This document shows, one piece after another, positions 1 through 12,082 of a DNA stretch of 64,000 nt. Both the position numbers and the translations under genes were made by a program. This DNA is from Cocos nucifera (Eukaryota > Streptophyta > Magnoliopsida > Arecales > Arecaceae), in assembly GCA_006176705.1 (NCBI GenBank), contig QRFJ01000086.1, positions 248,001 through 312,000 of the forward strand, given 5' to 3'. Positions within the stretch are counted from its first letter, which is position 1. Each line of letters starts with the position of its first letter. The notes under the pieces are model-generated. The model was not told where the DNA came from and made no database searches. It saw nothing but the letters and a program-made list of their open reading frames with translations.

Positions 1-1260
1 CCAGCAGTCGAACTTCTATGGAAGCTAAATTTTTTTCGGACTCCTCTAGCAGTTGGACTTCTATGGGAGCCAAAATTCTTTCAGACTTCTCTAGCAGTCG
101 GGCTTCTATGGGAGCTGAACTCTTTTTGGATTCCTCCTCCAGTCAGACTTCTATGGAAGCCGAACTCCTTCTAGACTCCTCCAGCAGTCGGACTTCTATG
201 GGAACCAAACTTCTTCCAAATTTTTCCTTCAGTCGAACTTCTATAGGAGCCGAACTCCTTCAGCAGTCGAACTTTTATAGGAGCCAAACTCCTTCTAGAC
301 TTCTCCTTCAGTCAGGATCCTATGGGAGCCAAACTCCTTCTGATCTCCTCCAGCAGTCGGACTTCTATAAGAGTCGAACTCCTTTCAGATTCTTCCTTCA
401 GTCGGGCTTCTATGGGAGTCGAACTTCTTTCGGACTCCTCCAATAGTTGGGCTTCTACGTGAGCTGAACTCTTTTCGGACTCCTCCAGCAATCGGACTTC
501 TATGAAAGCTGAACTCCTTCAAAACTCCTCCAACAGTCAGGCTTCTATAGGAGCCAAACTTCTTCCGAACTTCTTCAATAGTCGAGCTTTTACGGAAGCT
601 GAACTCCTTTCAGATTTCTTCTTCAATCGGGCTTCTACGGGAGTCGAACTTCTTTCGAACTCCTTCATCAGTCGGGCTTCTATGAGAGTCAAACTTCATC
701 TAGACTCCTCCAATAGTTGGGCTTCTACGGAAGCCAAACTCCTTCCAAATTTTTTCTTCAGTCGAACTTCTACGGAAGCCAAACTCCTTTCAGACTCCTC
801 CAGCAATCGGACTTCTATGAAAGCCAAACTCCATCCGAACTCCTTCAGTAATTAGACTTCTATGGAAGCCAAACTTTTTCTAAATTTCTCCTTCAGTTGG
901 GCTTCTACAGAAGCCAAACTCTATCCGAACTCCTCCAGCAGTCGGATTTTTACGGAAGCCGAACTCCTTCCGAATTTCTTCTTCAGTCGGGCTTCTACGA
1001 GAGCCAAACTTCTTCTGGACTCTTCCAGCAGTCGGGCTTCTATGGAAGCCGAACTCCTTCCGGACTCCTTCAATCAGGCTCCTATGGGAGCCAAACTTCT
1101 TTTGGACTTCTCTAGCAGTCGGGCTTCTATCGGAGCAAAACTTCTTCTGAATTTCTCCTTCAGTCAGGCTTCTACAGGAGCCGAACTTCTTTCAGATTCC
1201 TCCAGCAGTCGGATTTCTATAGGAGCCAAACTCCTTCCGAATTATTCCTTCATATAGATT
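1..1260 (+). repeat. 45-bp minisatellite inside an LTR (U3)
   Basis: About 28 degenerate copies of a 45-bp unit built around CAGTCGGACTTCTATGGGAG followed by a CCAAACTCCTTC-like stretch. The CAGTCG-type motif recurs at 5, 50, 95 and 140 and so on. Because 45 is a multiple of 3, long open frames survive and translate into a 15-residue repeat; these are not genes. Similar but far fewer units occur in the LTRs of the element at 51771-57430, which identifies the array as an expanded LTR subrepeat. The left end lies outside the window. Confidence 0.9.
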
Positions 1261-1629
1261 TCTACAAGCGATCCCACTACTGAACGGTTATAATTATCAT
1301 TTATCAGAATAATTATGATTATTATTTATTAGGATAATTATGATTGGCATTTATCAGGATAATTACGACGGTCATTTATCAGAACAGTTACAACAAGTTT
1401 CGTCTATAAAAAGGAATCCTTGAGTTACAACAAGATTCCAAAACTCTACCGAACTCCTCTCTGAGCACTCCATTTTTATTGGTCAGAAGAGCTAACTTGA
1501 CCATCGGAGGATCCTATGAAAGCCACCACCATCAACTCTAGATGGAACTTTGTTTTGCAGGTCACCGATGGTGATCTCGTCTTTCTCGACTTCAGTTCAT
1601 CCCAACGTTAATCAGATTCTACATCAACA
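1..1629 (+). mobile_element. Right part of an LTR of the TR-GAG family (3' LTR or solo LTR)
   Basis: After the minisatellite comes a TATA-like TATAAAAA (1405-1412). A transcribed-region block then matches the other family LTRs: GAGCACTCCATTTTTATTGG, then TTGACCATCGGAGGATCCTA, then GGAACTTTGTTTTGCAGG. It ends in CATCAACA at 1629, equivalent to the CACCAACA ends of the other copies. What follows (AACTATATTAA) is not a primer-binding site, so this is a 3' LTR or a solo LTR rather than a 5' LTR. CpG sites of the GC-rich family members appear here as TpG or CpA, so the copy looks old. Its left end and target duplication cannot be seen. Confidence 0.85.
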
Positions 1630-3330
1630 AACTATATTAAATTATGTTTATTATAAATGTGAGTCATCGATAATGAAAAGGTTCACCTTTCTTCTTCTTT
1701 TTTTATATATTATGATTTTAGTCATCCATATTTCAATAATATTTTTAAATGATCCTTAAAACTTAAAAATCTCTAGTTAGATCCTCAATTTTTTAAATAT
1801 AAATTAATATAGTCCTTTTGATCAATTTTAGTTAATTTGTGGCACCAAAAGTTGCACATAATATATATGTGACATTATTTTTCTTGCTAGCATCAATGTT
1901 GGTATATCGATGATAATATGGTATGATAGGTGAAAGTTTTTATTTTGATGATGTAGTGTATAAATGATCATGTAGCATATAAATGATGATGTAGCATATG
2001 GATAATGATGTGACACCCAATATATCGCACAATATAATTTCTATCCAAAAATTTTCAATCATTGGATGTCACATAATCACCCATATACCATAAATTATCT
2101 TTTTGGTTCTACAAGTTTTATAATATTTTTAAATGGCCCTTATAATTTAAAAACTTATAATTAGATCTTTCGATTTTCAACATATGGATGATGACATGGT
2201 AGAACCAGAAATTTTTACTAAGTTTTTCTATGGTACTCTAAAGGATAATTTAATCTTTTTACCACTGTCTTATCTTTGGTTGCCTGATTCAACATGGATG
2301 ACTTGAATTAAAAGGGATGGTAAGTTTGGTAATTATATAAAAGATCAGGCACTTTTTCAAAAGACTTTTCTCTCTTGTGAGTCTTGAACTTGAGGTTCTT
2401 CTAGGGTTTGACCTCCACATCGACATCATGCTACTCACCATGCATTGCCACCATCTGTAGGATGAGATAGGGAGAGAGAAAGAGAGGAGGAGAAAGACCA
2501 TGTGATTATAAGCTCGATTAGGAGATGGTGACAATAGGCTTGACAATGGAGAAAAGGTGGCACCTAGTAGAGTAGGTTAGGCAGAGCAGGCATAGCACTA
2601 TAATGAAGGTAGAGTGGAAGGAGGGCAGCATGAGAATGGGGGGTTGGGTTATCACCAAGGATGAAGCGGGGACTTGATGGCTGCTAAGGGCGAGGGAGAT
2701 TGGTTACTACCAAGGATAGAGGAGAGGTTAGGGTTAAGAGTGACAATTTATCATATGATTTGTAACCCTAACCTATGAATGACCCATTTTAAGTAGGTCT
2801 ATCTAATTCTCTAGACTTCACTATGGCGGCGCTTGATATCCTTGACTTTGTTCTTAAGTTTCTCCTCTCACTGCAATCTTCCGAGCCTAGGAGAGTAGGC
2901 AGGAGTTGAATCTCCAGCGGAGGAAGAGCATCTCGACTGTGCCTCCTCTCTCAAGCTCTGATGGGAGGAGGATCGGACCACAAAGATAGAAAATTAATTA
3001 AAATGTCGCTGACGAGCGGATCTTAGGCTTTAGAAGTGAGATCATCAATTGCGGCAGGAAGGAGTCACTTGAGGATTCGGCTCTGCATGCTACTATTGCT
3101 CTATCACTTATTGGAGCCATTGCACGGTGCTAGTCAGTGTTAAGATCTGACGAGCTAGGATGTTGAGCAGCAATAGGTCTATTATAGCTGGGGGTAGTAT
3201 TATAATGTACCAGCAGGCAGCATTACTTTGGTTACGATGGATGGATTGTTAGTGGAAGATGATGGAGTTTTACACTCTCATTTGTACTATGTTCTCTTTT
3301 TTCTATTTTTCTTCAAAAGAAGATTGATCC
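1630..3330. other. Intergenic DNA, no gene recognised
   Basis: AT-rich up to about 2280, then of mixed composition. Two similar stretches, near 1733-1790 and 2119-2176 (both with AATATTTTTAAATG then a CTT-ACTT/ATTTAAAAA block), suggest a small decayed repeat with duplicated parts. Short open frames here show no recognisable domain. Confidence 0.6.
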
Positions 3331-3836
3331 TCCTCTAGTACCAATCTAATGCCACAAGGCTCTAGAAGGATGCAGATGTTGCTGGAGCTGAGTACCATTT
3401 AGGATTTGAGATGCTAGAAAAAACTTACAAGCAAAGTCCACACTCACCGAAGGTGTTCTGGTGGAGGACCCTCTGATGCTTAAGTTAGCCCAAGCTTGGA
3501 AACAATTGAGAAAAGAGAGAAAGAGAAAGAGAGAGAGGGTGTCGAAGAATGGAGAGTTCTCCTCCTTCTTCCTCCTTTTTTGCTTGCTTCTTGAGGGTCC
3601 TCTTCATATCATTTTTATCTAGAGGTGAAACTATAGACCGTTAGTCGGAATCTGTAGGTTTGCTAAGCCTGATTTTCTAAACTGTTGGGCCATGTTCCAG
3701 CCATTTATTGGGGGTCAGATTTTGCCCACTAACCTTTGGATCAATGTTGTTGATCGTAGATGTCTGTTGCGGGCTTCAACCACATGATCGACGAAGTGGT
3801 GGTCTGAAATGGGCATGAGGTCAAGATGTCAGGTCA
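3331..3836 (-). mobile_element. Probable minus-strand Tat-type LTR end with primer-binding site
   Basis: Read on the minus strand, ATTGGTACTAGAGGAGG (about 3329-3345) matches the primer-binding sites of the elements in this window (ATTGGCGCTAGAGGAAGG). Just upstream is an R-U5-like block with TAAGCATCAGAGGGTCCT and GTGGACTTTGCTTGTAAG. This parallels the GAGCGTCGGAGGGTC...GGGACTTCGTTTTGCAGG order in the recognised LTRs. The LTR end itself reads GGCATTA, not ACA. The far boundary is a guess, set at a CAACA near 3836. The interior on the minus strand (leftwards) is too decayed to call gag. Confidence 0.4.
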
Positions 3837-5638
3837 ACATTTAGTGTGACTTCACTAAGTTACCTTTAGTGCATCCAAAAGACAGAGACCAATCCATAGA
3901 TCACCTCCATAATGGATTATACTATAATGATCTTATATAACAGTAATTGTAAATCATCTTCATTTCTCAAATCACCATCTAACTAAGTAATGAAAAAGTT
4001 GTCTTTGAGGTCAAGGATCCAAGATCAATGGAATAACGATTTTAGACCAAAATTTGGAGATAAGAATATCCCTCAATTCAATAAAAAAATTGATACATCG
4101 GTAACCTAATATATTAATATAATATATAATATAGTATAACATATTATTTATTATATTATTACTTAATTATAATTTTAAACTATAGTAAAAAAATATATTA
4201 TTATACATTATATTTATATTATTTAAATTATTTAATATTATTTTTATTTTATTTTTCTATTAAAAATAAATGTTATAATTAATATAATAATATATTTTAA
4301 ATATAAATAAATTATTAATCCTAAAAGATCAACTTCTTTAAGACCAGTCCAAGAGGCCACAAGATGGAAAGAATTCTCAAAATCTAGTTATATTCTAATC
4401 TGTACTTTTAAAATGATTTAAAAATCCTTCCATCCCATCTCTTAAAAAAATTTCATGTCTTAAAAGAGTCTCCACCAATTAGCACTCTATTATCATCATC
4501 ATCATCATCCAGTTGCTAGCCCCACCAAAGAAAAAAAATTCTATATGATGCTCCTACATTTTAACTTTTTTATATTTCTCCTCCTAGGAAAAAAGAAAGA
4601 AGAGTGAATAGATGAATCGTGTTTCTTTTATTCCTAAGGGTCGGTTTTTAATTAAAAAAATTTAAAAAATTTAATTGTGATGAGCTGAGGCTATTGGCAA
4701 TGAGAAGTGCTTCATCTTCATTTGGAACACATCATGATCGATGGTGTCGTTGTGATCACCACCACAAGCTTGCTCAAAATTATTTCGTAGAGGATGGTGA
4801 CCTTTTTTCTGGTAGAGGATGGTGATTTGCCAATAAGATCTCTGCACACATGTAATATATACTACAAAGCTCCATATAGTCAGACTAGCAATACATTCAT
4901 TTGAATGCTGCCTAATCTTCTAGAATGCATGTCCAGCATTAAAACAAGAAATTATACCCTACATCATAAGCATACAGTACACAATGCCACTCATGTGTCT
5001 TGGTTCCTATGAATCCCATTGATCCTCAAGAAATTATTGGTTAGATCCATTCTATCACATATATTCTAAACCATCCAATAAAAGATCAATATATCAATAA
5101 AAAAAAAAAAAAAATTCATTGAAACAACAAAAGCTAGCTAATCATGATTAACAGTAAATTTTTTTTATTCATAAATTTTAATCAAGCTTGGTTAATAATA
5201 AACATTTTTCAATAATAGATGATGTATTGACATTTTATTGAATGATCCAAGGTACATATGGTAGAACGATTCTAAACAATAATTTGCACTCGTCTTAGAT
5301 TGCCTATAGATCTTACCTTAATTTATTCTTATGAGACACTATTCATATAGTACATAATATAATTTCTCCGTAGTAACTTATCTCTTTATTTTATCAAATT
5401 AACTAAAGAAAGGAAGAAAAAGTCTTTGAACGAAAAATTTAGAAACCTTCCAATAATGTATTTTCTTACTCAAAAAATCTTTAAATAATTGTAAACTTTC
5501 AAATTTTGTTAATTTTTAATAAAATAAATAAAAAATTTCTAAAAATTTTCAAGCAATTTATGTTTTAACTAATTATAACCTAGAGATTAAATAAATAGAT
5601 GTTGAAGGACTGAAATAAAGAAAATGATACTGTGCGTA

Positions 5639-5644
5639 CATATA

Positions 5645-5680
<36 letters not shown>

Positions 5681-5706
5681 TGTATGTATAATGTATGTAT
5701 GTATAA
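5639..5706. repeat. (TA)n(TGTA)n microsatellite
   Basis: A TATATA run passes into about ten TGTA/ATGT tetranucleotides. The tyrosine/valine- or methionine/cysteine-rich open frames across it are artefacts of the repeat. Confidence 0.9.
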
Positions 5707-8428
5707 TAGGCTACTATTAAAGTTATTAATGATGATGATAATAAAAATAACATCAACAACAAGAATAGTAAGAATAATATATCCCATTTTGTATAATTTA
5801 AAATATTTAGTATTATAATAATGATTATTATAAATACTATTAAAAAATAATATTATAACATAATAACAAAAAATAATGGCATATTATCCAAAAATATTAA
5901 TTGCTCAATAAAAATATAGTAGTACAAATTCTTTTAGTAAAACATTTCATGAAATTATAAACTAAAAAAATATTTTTTAGAAAAAAATAGAAATACAAAT
6001 AACAACTACTTCTTTTATTATATAATAATTATTGTAATAGAATATTGATAATAATCATTATTGAATTAATTATACATATTATTAATATGTTTAATGTATT
6101 GATTCCTCAATCCTCTGCAAAGTTGTTATAATGATCAATATTTAGACTAAGTTCATATATATCATTTACAACAAATTTGAGCCCATGCATGTTTATGAAT
6201 GCATAATATAATAGACTTTATTTGTTTTCTATTAATTATTTAGTCCCAACCACCTACCAAAGAATGAGATAATAGGTAAGCAAGACTTCATTGACTACTA
6301 GGCTTTCCTGTTCATCCTCTTATATATTTAATAAAATATATAAAAATATATAGAAATAATTTTTTCTTCTATTTAATATAGAAGGAATAAAAGAAAAGAT
6401 GAATGATATTTGTAGACATCTTTACTAAACTATCCTTTGATAAAAATATTATTATTATTTAATAATATTTATTTATAATAAAAAAATAGAGCAATATATA
6501 AGTTATAATGTTTATAATTTATAATTAAATAAATACTCAATTTAATTTAATTAATAAAATTATATATGAATAAATTTATTTATATATTAATTATATAAAT
6601 AAATAATTAATTTATACTTTAGTTTAAATAGTTAATTAATTTTATAGAATAGTTAAGTAAAAACTAGTGAATATAAATAAAAATAGAAGTTAATCTTAAT
6701 TATTTACTTATAATTATGAAAATTATAAGCTGAAACTAAAATAATTAATAATAAAATATAATAATATAGGGTAAATAGTATAAGTAAAATTAAAAATATA
6801 TAAATAAAATAAATACAAAAGTAAAGAAATGTTAAGGTTTTGCAAAAAGGTAATAAGGTATAATTTTTTCAATGTAGAAATCCATCTTTATAGTTTATTC
6901 ATCCTTTGTATTTCTCCAAATTAAAAGGATGTAAAATTATGGTCCAGATGGGCGGATAATTCTTTTTTTTCATTCATTCTTTCTAAAATTTTTTGAACCA
7001 AATAACAGTCGGAGATTTTCCATCCATCCTTCTAAATCTTTCATCCTCTCTCTCATGAATGCAACTAAAACGTAGAGTTAAAATCATATTCTCGGTGAAT
7101 GTAAATGGGCTACTTGTAGGCTAATTTTTAAACTATTTGGGATGGGCTTTTGGGCCCCTGTGGGAAATGTTGCAAGCCTTTGGTCTGCGGCCAGCATGTT
7201 GACGCCCCTAATGTTCTCTATGTTTTGGTTTTCTCCATCGGCAAGGAACTAGGATCTTAAGGACCAACCCCCCAAGCAATCCGGGATAAGCCGGTCAAGT
7301 TTGATTAACAAGTCCGACTCGTAAGAGAATTAATTCGTTTATTAAATAGATCGGATTTAAATTTCTAGTCCTGACCTATTTTTTAACATGTCAAAAAAAA
7401 AAAAAATGAAGCAAAAGTTGATACAATTACGATCAGAACTGTTTAGGATCTATTTAATTCATTTAAATTATTCAAAGTAATTAAATTTTATTAATCCATT
7501 TAATCTGATTTGATATGTTTATTAAACAAGTTATGCAGGCCAATCAGGTTCTACCAGACATGACATAACCCATTGCAATCCCAACTCCCAATGCATAATC
7601 ATACATTGCAAGCCAGCAGAATTGCAGAGGGGCACAGAAGGTGAGCCGGCAAAGCAAGCCGCCACTCTGATCCATGTCCAATTTATTGTGAGTGTGGTTG
7701 AGAGGTGAGAAGCAAAAAATTAGACCTAGGGAGCATGGTTGGGCTAGCTCCATGAAGCGAAGGATTTGTTGGATCCAACTCTTAAAAGCTGGATGAGGGA
7801 ATTGAAAAACGACTAATAAGAAATAAATAATTCTTGAACAAATTAAGCATAGCACTGGTATCCCTAGAGAGAGAGGTTGCTCCGGGTTGAGTTAGATACC
7901 GGGAGTTCAGCGATCCGAGATCACTCAGGAGCACGTCATCTGCGCTACTTTATTCTATCAGCATTGTGTTTGTATTATTAGAAGCTAATGCACCTAGGAC
8001 GTGTTTTGTTGCACCAAACCGGGCCACTCAACCGTCGCTGAGCTGAATTGGCCCAATTTGGCTATTTCGATGCGCGAAGTTGTCCCTTGAATCCAGTTTG
8101 GCCAGAGTAGACAGCGAACCAAGTTCGGCCCTAAAAGAATGGGCACTTCAAAGATTTCAAACAAAATCGATCCAACGTCACTCGATGTCCACGCTCTCAC
8201 TTCCCAACCCTCAGTTTCTAACCCCTCTCGAGGCTCTCAATTCATCTTACTACTTCTAGAGAGAGAGGGAGGGGGAAAAAAAAATGCTACTCTCTGCTAC
8301 GCTCTCTCAAACTCTCTCATCCCATGCTTGTGTTTTTCGGCCCCTGCTCTCTCTGGCTTCCTGGTTGCTTGTCAACGCCTTCTCTCGGGCTTACCAGGAT
8401 AGACTAGAACAACAATTAAAATTAAAAC

Positions 8429-8532
8429 CAGGTTGAACTATATCTATATTCATAAACAACTAAAGTGTTTGTCGATGGGCTGGCCTAAATCCCATGGAGA
8501 AAACTTTATGAATATAGATCCAGCTCAATCTG
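8429..8532. repeat. Small imperfect inverted repeat
   Basis: CAGGTTGAACTATATCTATA followed by TTCATAAA (8429-8456) is matched in reverse complement by TTTATGAATATAGATCCAGC followed by TCAATCTG (8505-8532). The spacer is about 48 bp. It may be a small foldback element; no target duplication was identified. Confidence 0.55.
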
Positions 8533-9727
8533 ATTTTGTTGGTTATATTGGCCCAACCCACAAAGCCCATATATTTTGCGCCACCCTCCCTTTATAAAAA
8601 TTTAATTAAAAAAAATCCCTAAAGGGTAACAGCTTAGAACCTTTAAGAAAAGGTTTTTCCTTTCTTTTCAAGAATCTCCAATTTCTTCGATGTTGATGCT
8701 CAATTCTATTATTGTATGTGCTCTCACTCTCTTTAATTGATTTAAGGGTTTCTAGGATGACAACTTCATCATCTTCCATAGAAAATAGGGGCGTTCCAGA
8801 GAATTTGCAGATGTTTAAATTAAAAAGCGTTTCTTTAACGAAACTCCAGCTTTTATTCGTGTCTAACTTTTGATGAATTATATTTAAAGTCATATAAATG
8901 TTGAAATCCATGTATATTTTATTTAAATATCATGTTTAGCATCAAATTACAAGAGATCTTTTAACTATAATCAGAGATCATCTTTCTGAGATTGAGAAAG
9001 TTTTCCTCACTCTTCATTCAAGAAGATAAAATAATAGACTTCACACACACACGTAACAACATATCAGTTTTAATTAACAATAATAGGGATAAAAGATATT
9101 TATTTGGTTTTTGATATTTTATGGTATTTTATACATAAACTAACATAAAAAAAAAAAAAAGGATAGGATCATACTATTATGTAGGATAATGATGAACTGT
9201 TATAATATATCACAAGGTAGAGGATGACCTAAAGATATCAGTATTCTAACACTTCCAATACAACTAAACAATAGAATAGAATTATTAAGAAGCCAGTTCC
9301 ACTCTAATAACTTTTCAACAACAAAATTTACGGAATGGAACCAACATTCACTTTTCTAAAGTCTCATTTCAAAAAAAAAATTTCTCCGGACTGAATTATT
9401 CATAAATAGTCAGTTTTATTGGGATTTCTTTTTTGTATAAACCAAAATTCAATAAATCAGCGTAGAATAAAATGTATTCGTGAGCACCTAAAAATAAAAA
9501 TATTGAGAGTTGTTTCGTTGGAAGATGAAAACATCAAATCGTCTGAAATGATACTTTTCAAAACTCGAATCTCCGAGACCGTCGCTTGAAAGCAACGTAT
9601 GCGCGATCTCTGCCAAAATATTTGATATCAAAGCAGACAAGCCGGCTCGAGACAGCAACTTTATTCTAGCGTGTATCCAAAGGGCGGAGCAGAACGAGTA
9701 AAACGGAGAGAGAAACCCCTCTCAGTC

Positions 9728-10474
9728 TCAGCAAGATATCCAGTTCTTGTAAGCGCCGAGTAGGGCCGAAAGAATGCCGACCGAGGCCATCAACAGAGGA
9801 TTTGAGAGGAACCCCCTCCCATCACTCACATCCGCGATTACCATCAGACCGTCCGCGAGATCCTGGACGAGCCACATCTCTTGGAGCAACAGCTTCTCTC
9901 GCAACTTCCTCATCTCCTCATCATTCCCCTTACCATCCATGGATTTGGTGAGGCGTGACCGGATCTTCCGCAGCTCTTTGGCCTTCAAGGCGACGCTCCC
10001 GAAGTGCGCCACGAGCTCCGCCCAGGCGCCGACCTTGTGGAGCCTTCTCGAGTACTCCGAGGGGAGGAGGCCGGCCTTGGAGAGCCACACGAACTGCTCG
10101 AGGAAGAAGTACAGGCCTTCGCCGCCGTAGGCGGCGGCGGCGGCGAGGAGGTGGTCGGCGGAGGTCGGGGAGGCGGCGGCGGCGCGGAGGGCGTTGACGT
10201 CATGGACGAACTTGCCGAGGCGGAAGGCCTTGCGGCCGAGGCCGACGCTGGACTCGAAGGCCCTGAGGCGGGGGGAGAGGGAGTCGGAGGGGAGGGAGGT
10301 GGAGAGGGCGATCTTGGCGGCGTAGCGGGAGAGCTTGAGGAGCTTGTCGACGCCGTCCCGCCGGGCGAGGTAGGCCTCGAGGTGGAGGAGGAAGTCGCGA
10401 TCGCCACCCCTCGACGCCGCCGGGGGCGGCGGAGGGAGATTGGGGTTTTGCGAGGGTTTTGCCTCTTCCGTTAT
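9728..10474 (-). CDS. PEX11: Peroxisomal membrane protein PEX11 (PEX11A-like), start codon missing
   Basis: Single-exon frame encoding about 248 residues, the usual length of plant PEX11A. PEX11 proteins are peroxisomal membrane proteins that elongate and divide peroxisomes. The protein has a proline-rich N-terminus, then RDFLLHLEAYLARRDGVDKL, LSRYAAKIAL, SSVGLGRKAFRLGKFV and YGGEGLYFFLEQFVWLSKAG. It ends in the characteristic LQDLADGLM-like (VQDLADGLMVIADVSDG) and KNWISC motifs. The first half is extremely GC-rich and the C-terminal half less so. Oddity: there is no in-frame ATG. The frame runs back through GAA TCC ATA ACG GAA GAG to a TAA near 10540, and the plausible start codon at 10472-10474 reads ATA. 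Either the start is mutated, a base is wrong in the assembly, or a short 5' exon is spliced on. Family assignment is firm; functionality is uncertain. Confidence 0.85.
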   Translation of the reverse strand: MTEEAKPSQNPNLPPPPPAASRGGDRDFLLHLEAYLARRDGVDKLLKLSRYAAKIALSTSLPSDSLSPRLRAFESSVGLGRKAFRLGKFVHDVNALRAAAASPTSADHLLAAAAAYGGEGLYFFLEQFVWLSKAGLLPSEYSRRLHKVGAWAELVAHFGSVALKAKELRKIRSRLTKSMDGKGNDEEMRKLREKLLLQEMWLVQDLADGLMVIADVSDGRGFLSNPLLMASVGILSALLGAYKNWISC

Positions 10475-11333
10475 GGATTCAGCGCTGCAGCGAGGTAAGT
10501 AGAGTATATGCTCTCGGCTGATTAATGGAGCGTGAACTTAAAAAGGGGCTGGAAATGGATACGTGCCGTGTCTTCTCTTTTCTCCGTTTTTTTAAGACAG
10601 GGGGCATTGCCCGCAGATTGCAGAGAAACTGACCAAAGAACAAAAATGGAAAAGCGTGAACCAAGTTTTGTTTGGGTAAGACATGGGGTGTGCAAACCCG
10701 GAAGAGAAGAGTTACAGGCATCCACTATAGCAGGGGAGCACAAAATTATGCCAGAGAAGTCCTTCCTTTTAAAAAAAAAAAGAAAGAAAGAATTTTAATT
10801 TTTTTATTAAAAAAAGTATAGCAATCTTGCCCGTAGGTGGCAAGACTGTCAGCAACTTCGTCTTGCTCCATGTGGATGAGTCCCAAGCGCCGCTCTCTGG
10901 AGCTCTGCACGGCTATCACAGAGAAATGGCGTTGCAGTAGTGCCAGGTGATAAGAGACACCTCATTAGCTTCGTAGAAGAGTCTTCAATCAACCTTCCGA
11001 GCAAGCCTTTTTCTCGGTCTCGCTACATGTTCTACAGTCTCGACTACCTACTTTGGAATTAGCAATACAGGCTGTTGCCGCTAGAATCCAACCTGAAGAG
11101 CCCAGATCGGTCAACGGCCAAGATGATAAATTGAGGTCGGCAGCGAAGCTCTAAGCTCGAAAGTTAGGTTGGAGTCTTGGTAAAAAAAGTTGATGGCAAC
11201 TGAATTTGAGCCTCTTACCGCAATTTTTAAAGAGAATCTTTCCATGATTAAATTAGCTAGGTTCCAAGAAAATATAAAAAGTTTGAGAGATTTTTAAGAG
11301 AGAGAATGGATGTAAAGAATGCAGCAATTATTT
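10475..11333. other. Region between PEX11 and element G1
   Basis: Presumably holds the PEX11 promoter (minus strand, immediately right of 10474). No clear TATA box or other gene was recognised. Short open frames on both strands lack domains. Confidence 0.5.
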
Positions 11334-12009
11334 TGTTGTGGGACGAGGCTGGTATGGCCTCGATCTGTTTAAGATCAATCGTCGATCTATCCCAATGGAT
11401 CGTCTGAGCAGAACAATGCAATACTTTGCCTATGGTTAGTTGTAGGTCGGCTTAAGCCGACCTATAATTCCAGCCGACCTATTAAAGATCACCTCCTAGC
11501 AAAATGAGGTAGGCTTTCATACCTCATCCTCGTCGGACTCAGATCGACCATCGAACTACGTGAAGAGGCTCATAGCTCGTCAACGACCAACCTACAATCA
11601 TTCCTGTAGAAACTGTGTTCCCTCCGAATCGAAAAACTCGGATAAAGAAGAATCTTTCGCAATCCCGTCTCCTAAGAAGAAAAGAAATCTTCCGAATCAA
11701 TTCAGAACGACTAACTCGAAAAGTCGTTAGAATCCGAAATGGATACGACTCCAACTCCTCTCCTGTAAATAAAGGGGCTCCAGGACCCTCCAGATAGGCT
11801 ATTCAATTCGATGCTTCTTTTTCTCTTTGTTCTCCAATCTCCTAACTTGAGCGTCGGAGGGTCTTCATCGGAGAACACTCCAGTGGGGACTTTATTGTAG
11901 GTGAACGGGTGAAGCTCTAGCGAAGTTCGTCCTTGGCCTCATAATCCTCGATGGTCGAGCTTCTCCATCCTCGTCAGTCGACCTCAAGTCGGGAGATCTA
12001 GGAGCAACA
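11334..12009 (+). repeat. G1 5' LTR
   Basis: Starts TGTTGTGGGACGAGG and ends AGGAGCAACA. The TATA box of the partner LTR is here TGTAAATA (about 11769). The R-U5 block has TTGAGCGTCGGAGGGTCTTC. Left flank is TATTT. Confidence 0.92.
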
Positions 12010-12027
12010 GTCGATACTAGAAGGAGG
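12010..12027 (+). promoter_or_regulatory. G1 primer-binding site (mutated)
   Basis: GTCGATACTAGAAGGAGG directly follows the 5' LTR. It aligns with GATTGGCGCTAGAGGAAGG in the TR-GAG elements, with the TTGGCGC core changed to TCGATAC. The matching tRNA was not identified. Confidence 0.7.
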
Positions 12028-12082
12028 GCCCGATTATTTTCAAGGTTTAATTTCGAGGGAAGAAAGCACGATACTGGATATC

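Larger units (their letters stand above)
3837..9727. other. AT-rich intergenic DNA
   Basis: Very AT-rich between about 4080-4330 and 5830-6830. It contains a short (ATC)n run near 4490-4510, poly-A tracts near 5100, 7390 and 9150, and a TA/TGTA microsatellite near 5640-5710. A small imperfect inverted repeat lies at 8429-8532. No coding region could be supported. Confidence 0.6.

Noticed and set aside
18..1257. Three serine-rich repeat proteins
   Set aside because: Translation of the 45-bp LTR minisatellite; not a gene.
5580..5818. Tyrosine/histidine- and valine/cysteine-rich small frames
   Set aside because: They translate the TA/TGTA microsatellite.
9955..10498. Plus-strand glycine/arginine-rich frames over PEX11
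   Set aside because: Shadows of the GC-rich PEX11 coding strand.
10474..10500. Plus-strand start ATGGATTCAGCGCTGCAG followed by a GTAAGT donor-like site
   Set aside because: It overlaps the 5' end of PEX11 on the opposite strand and leads to no recognisable downstream exon; most likely chance.
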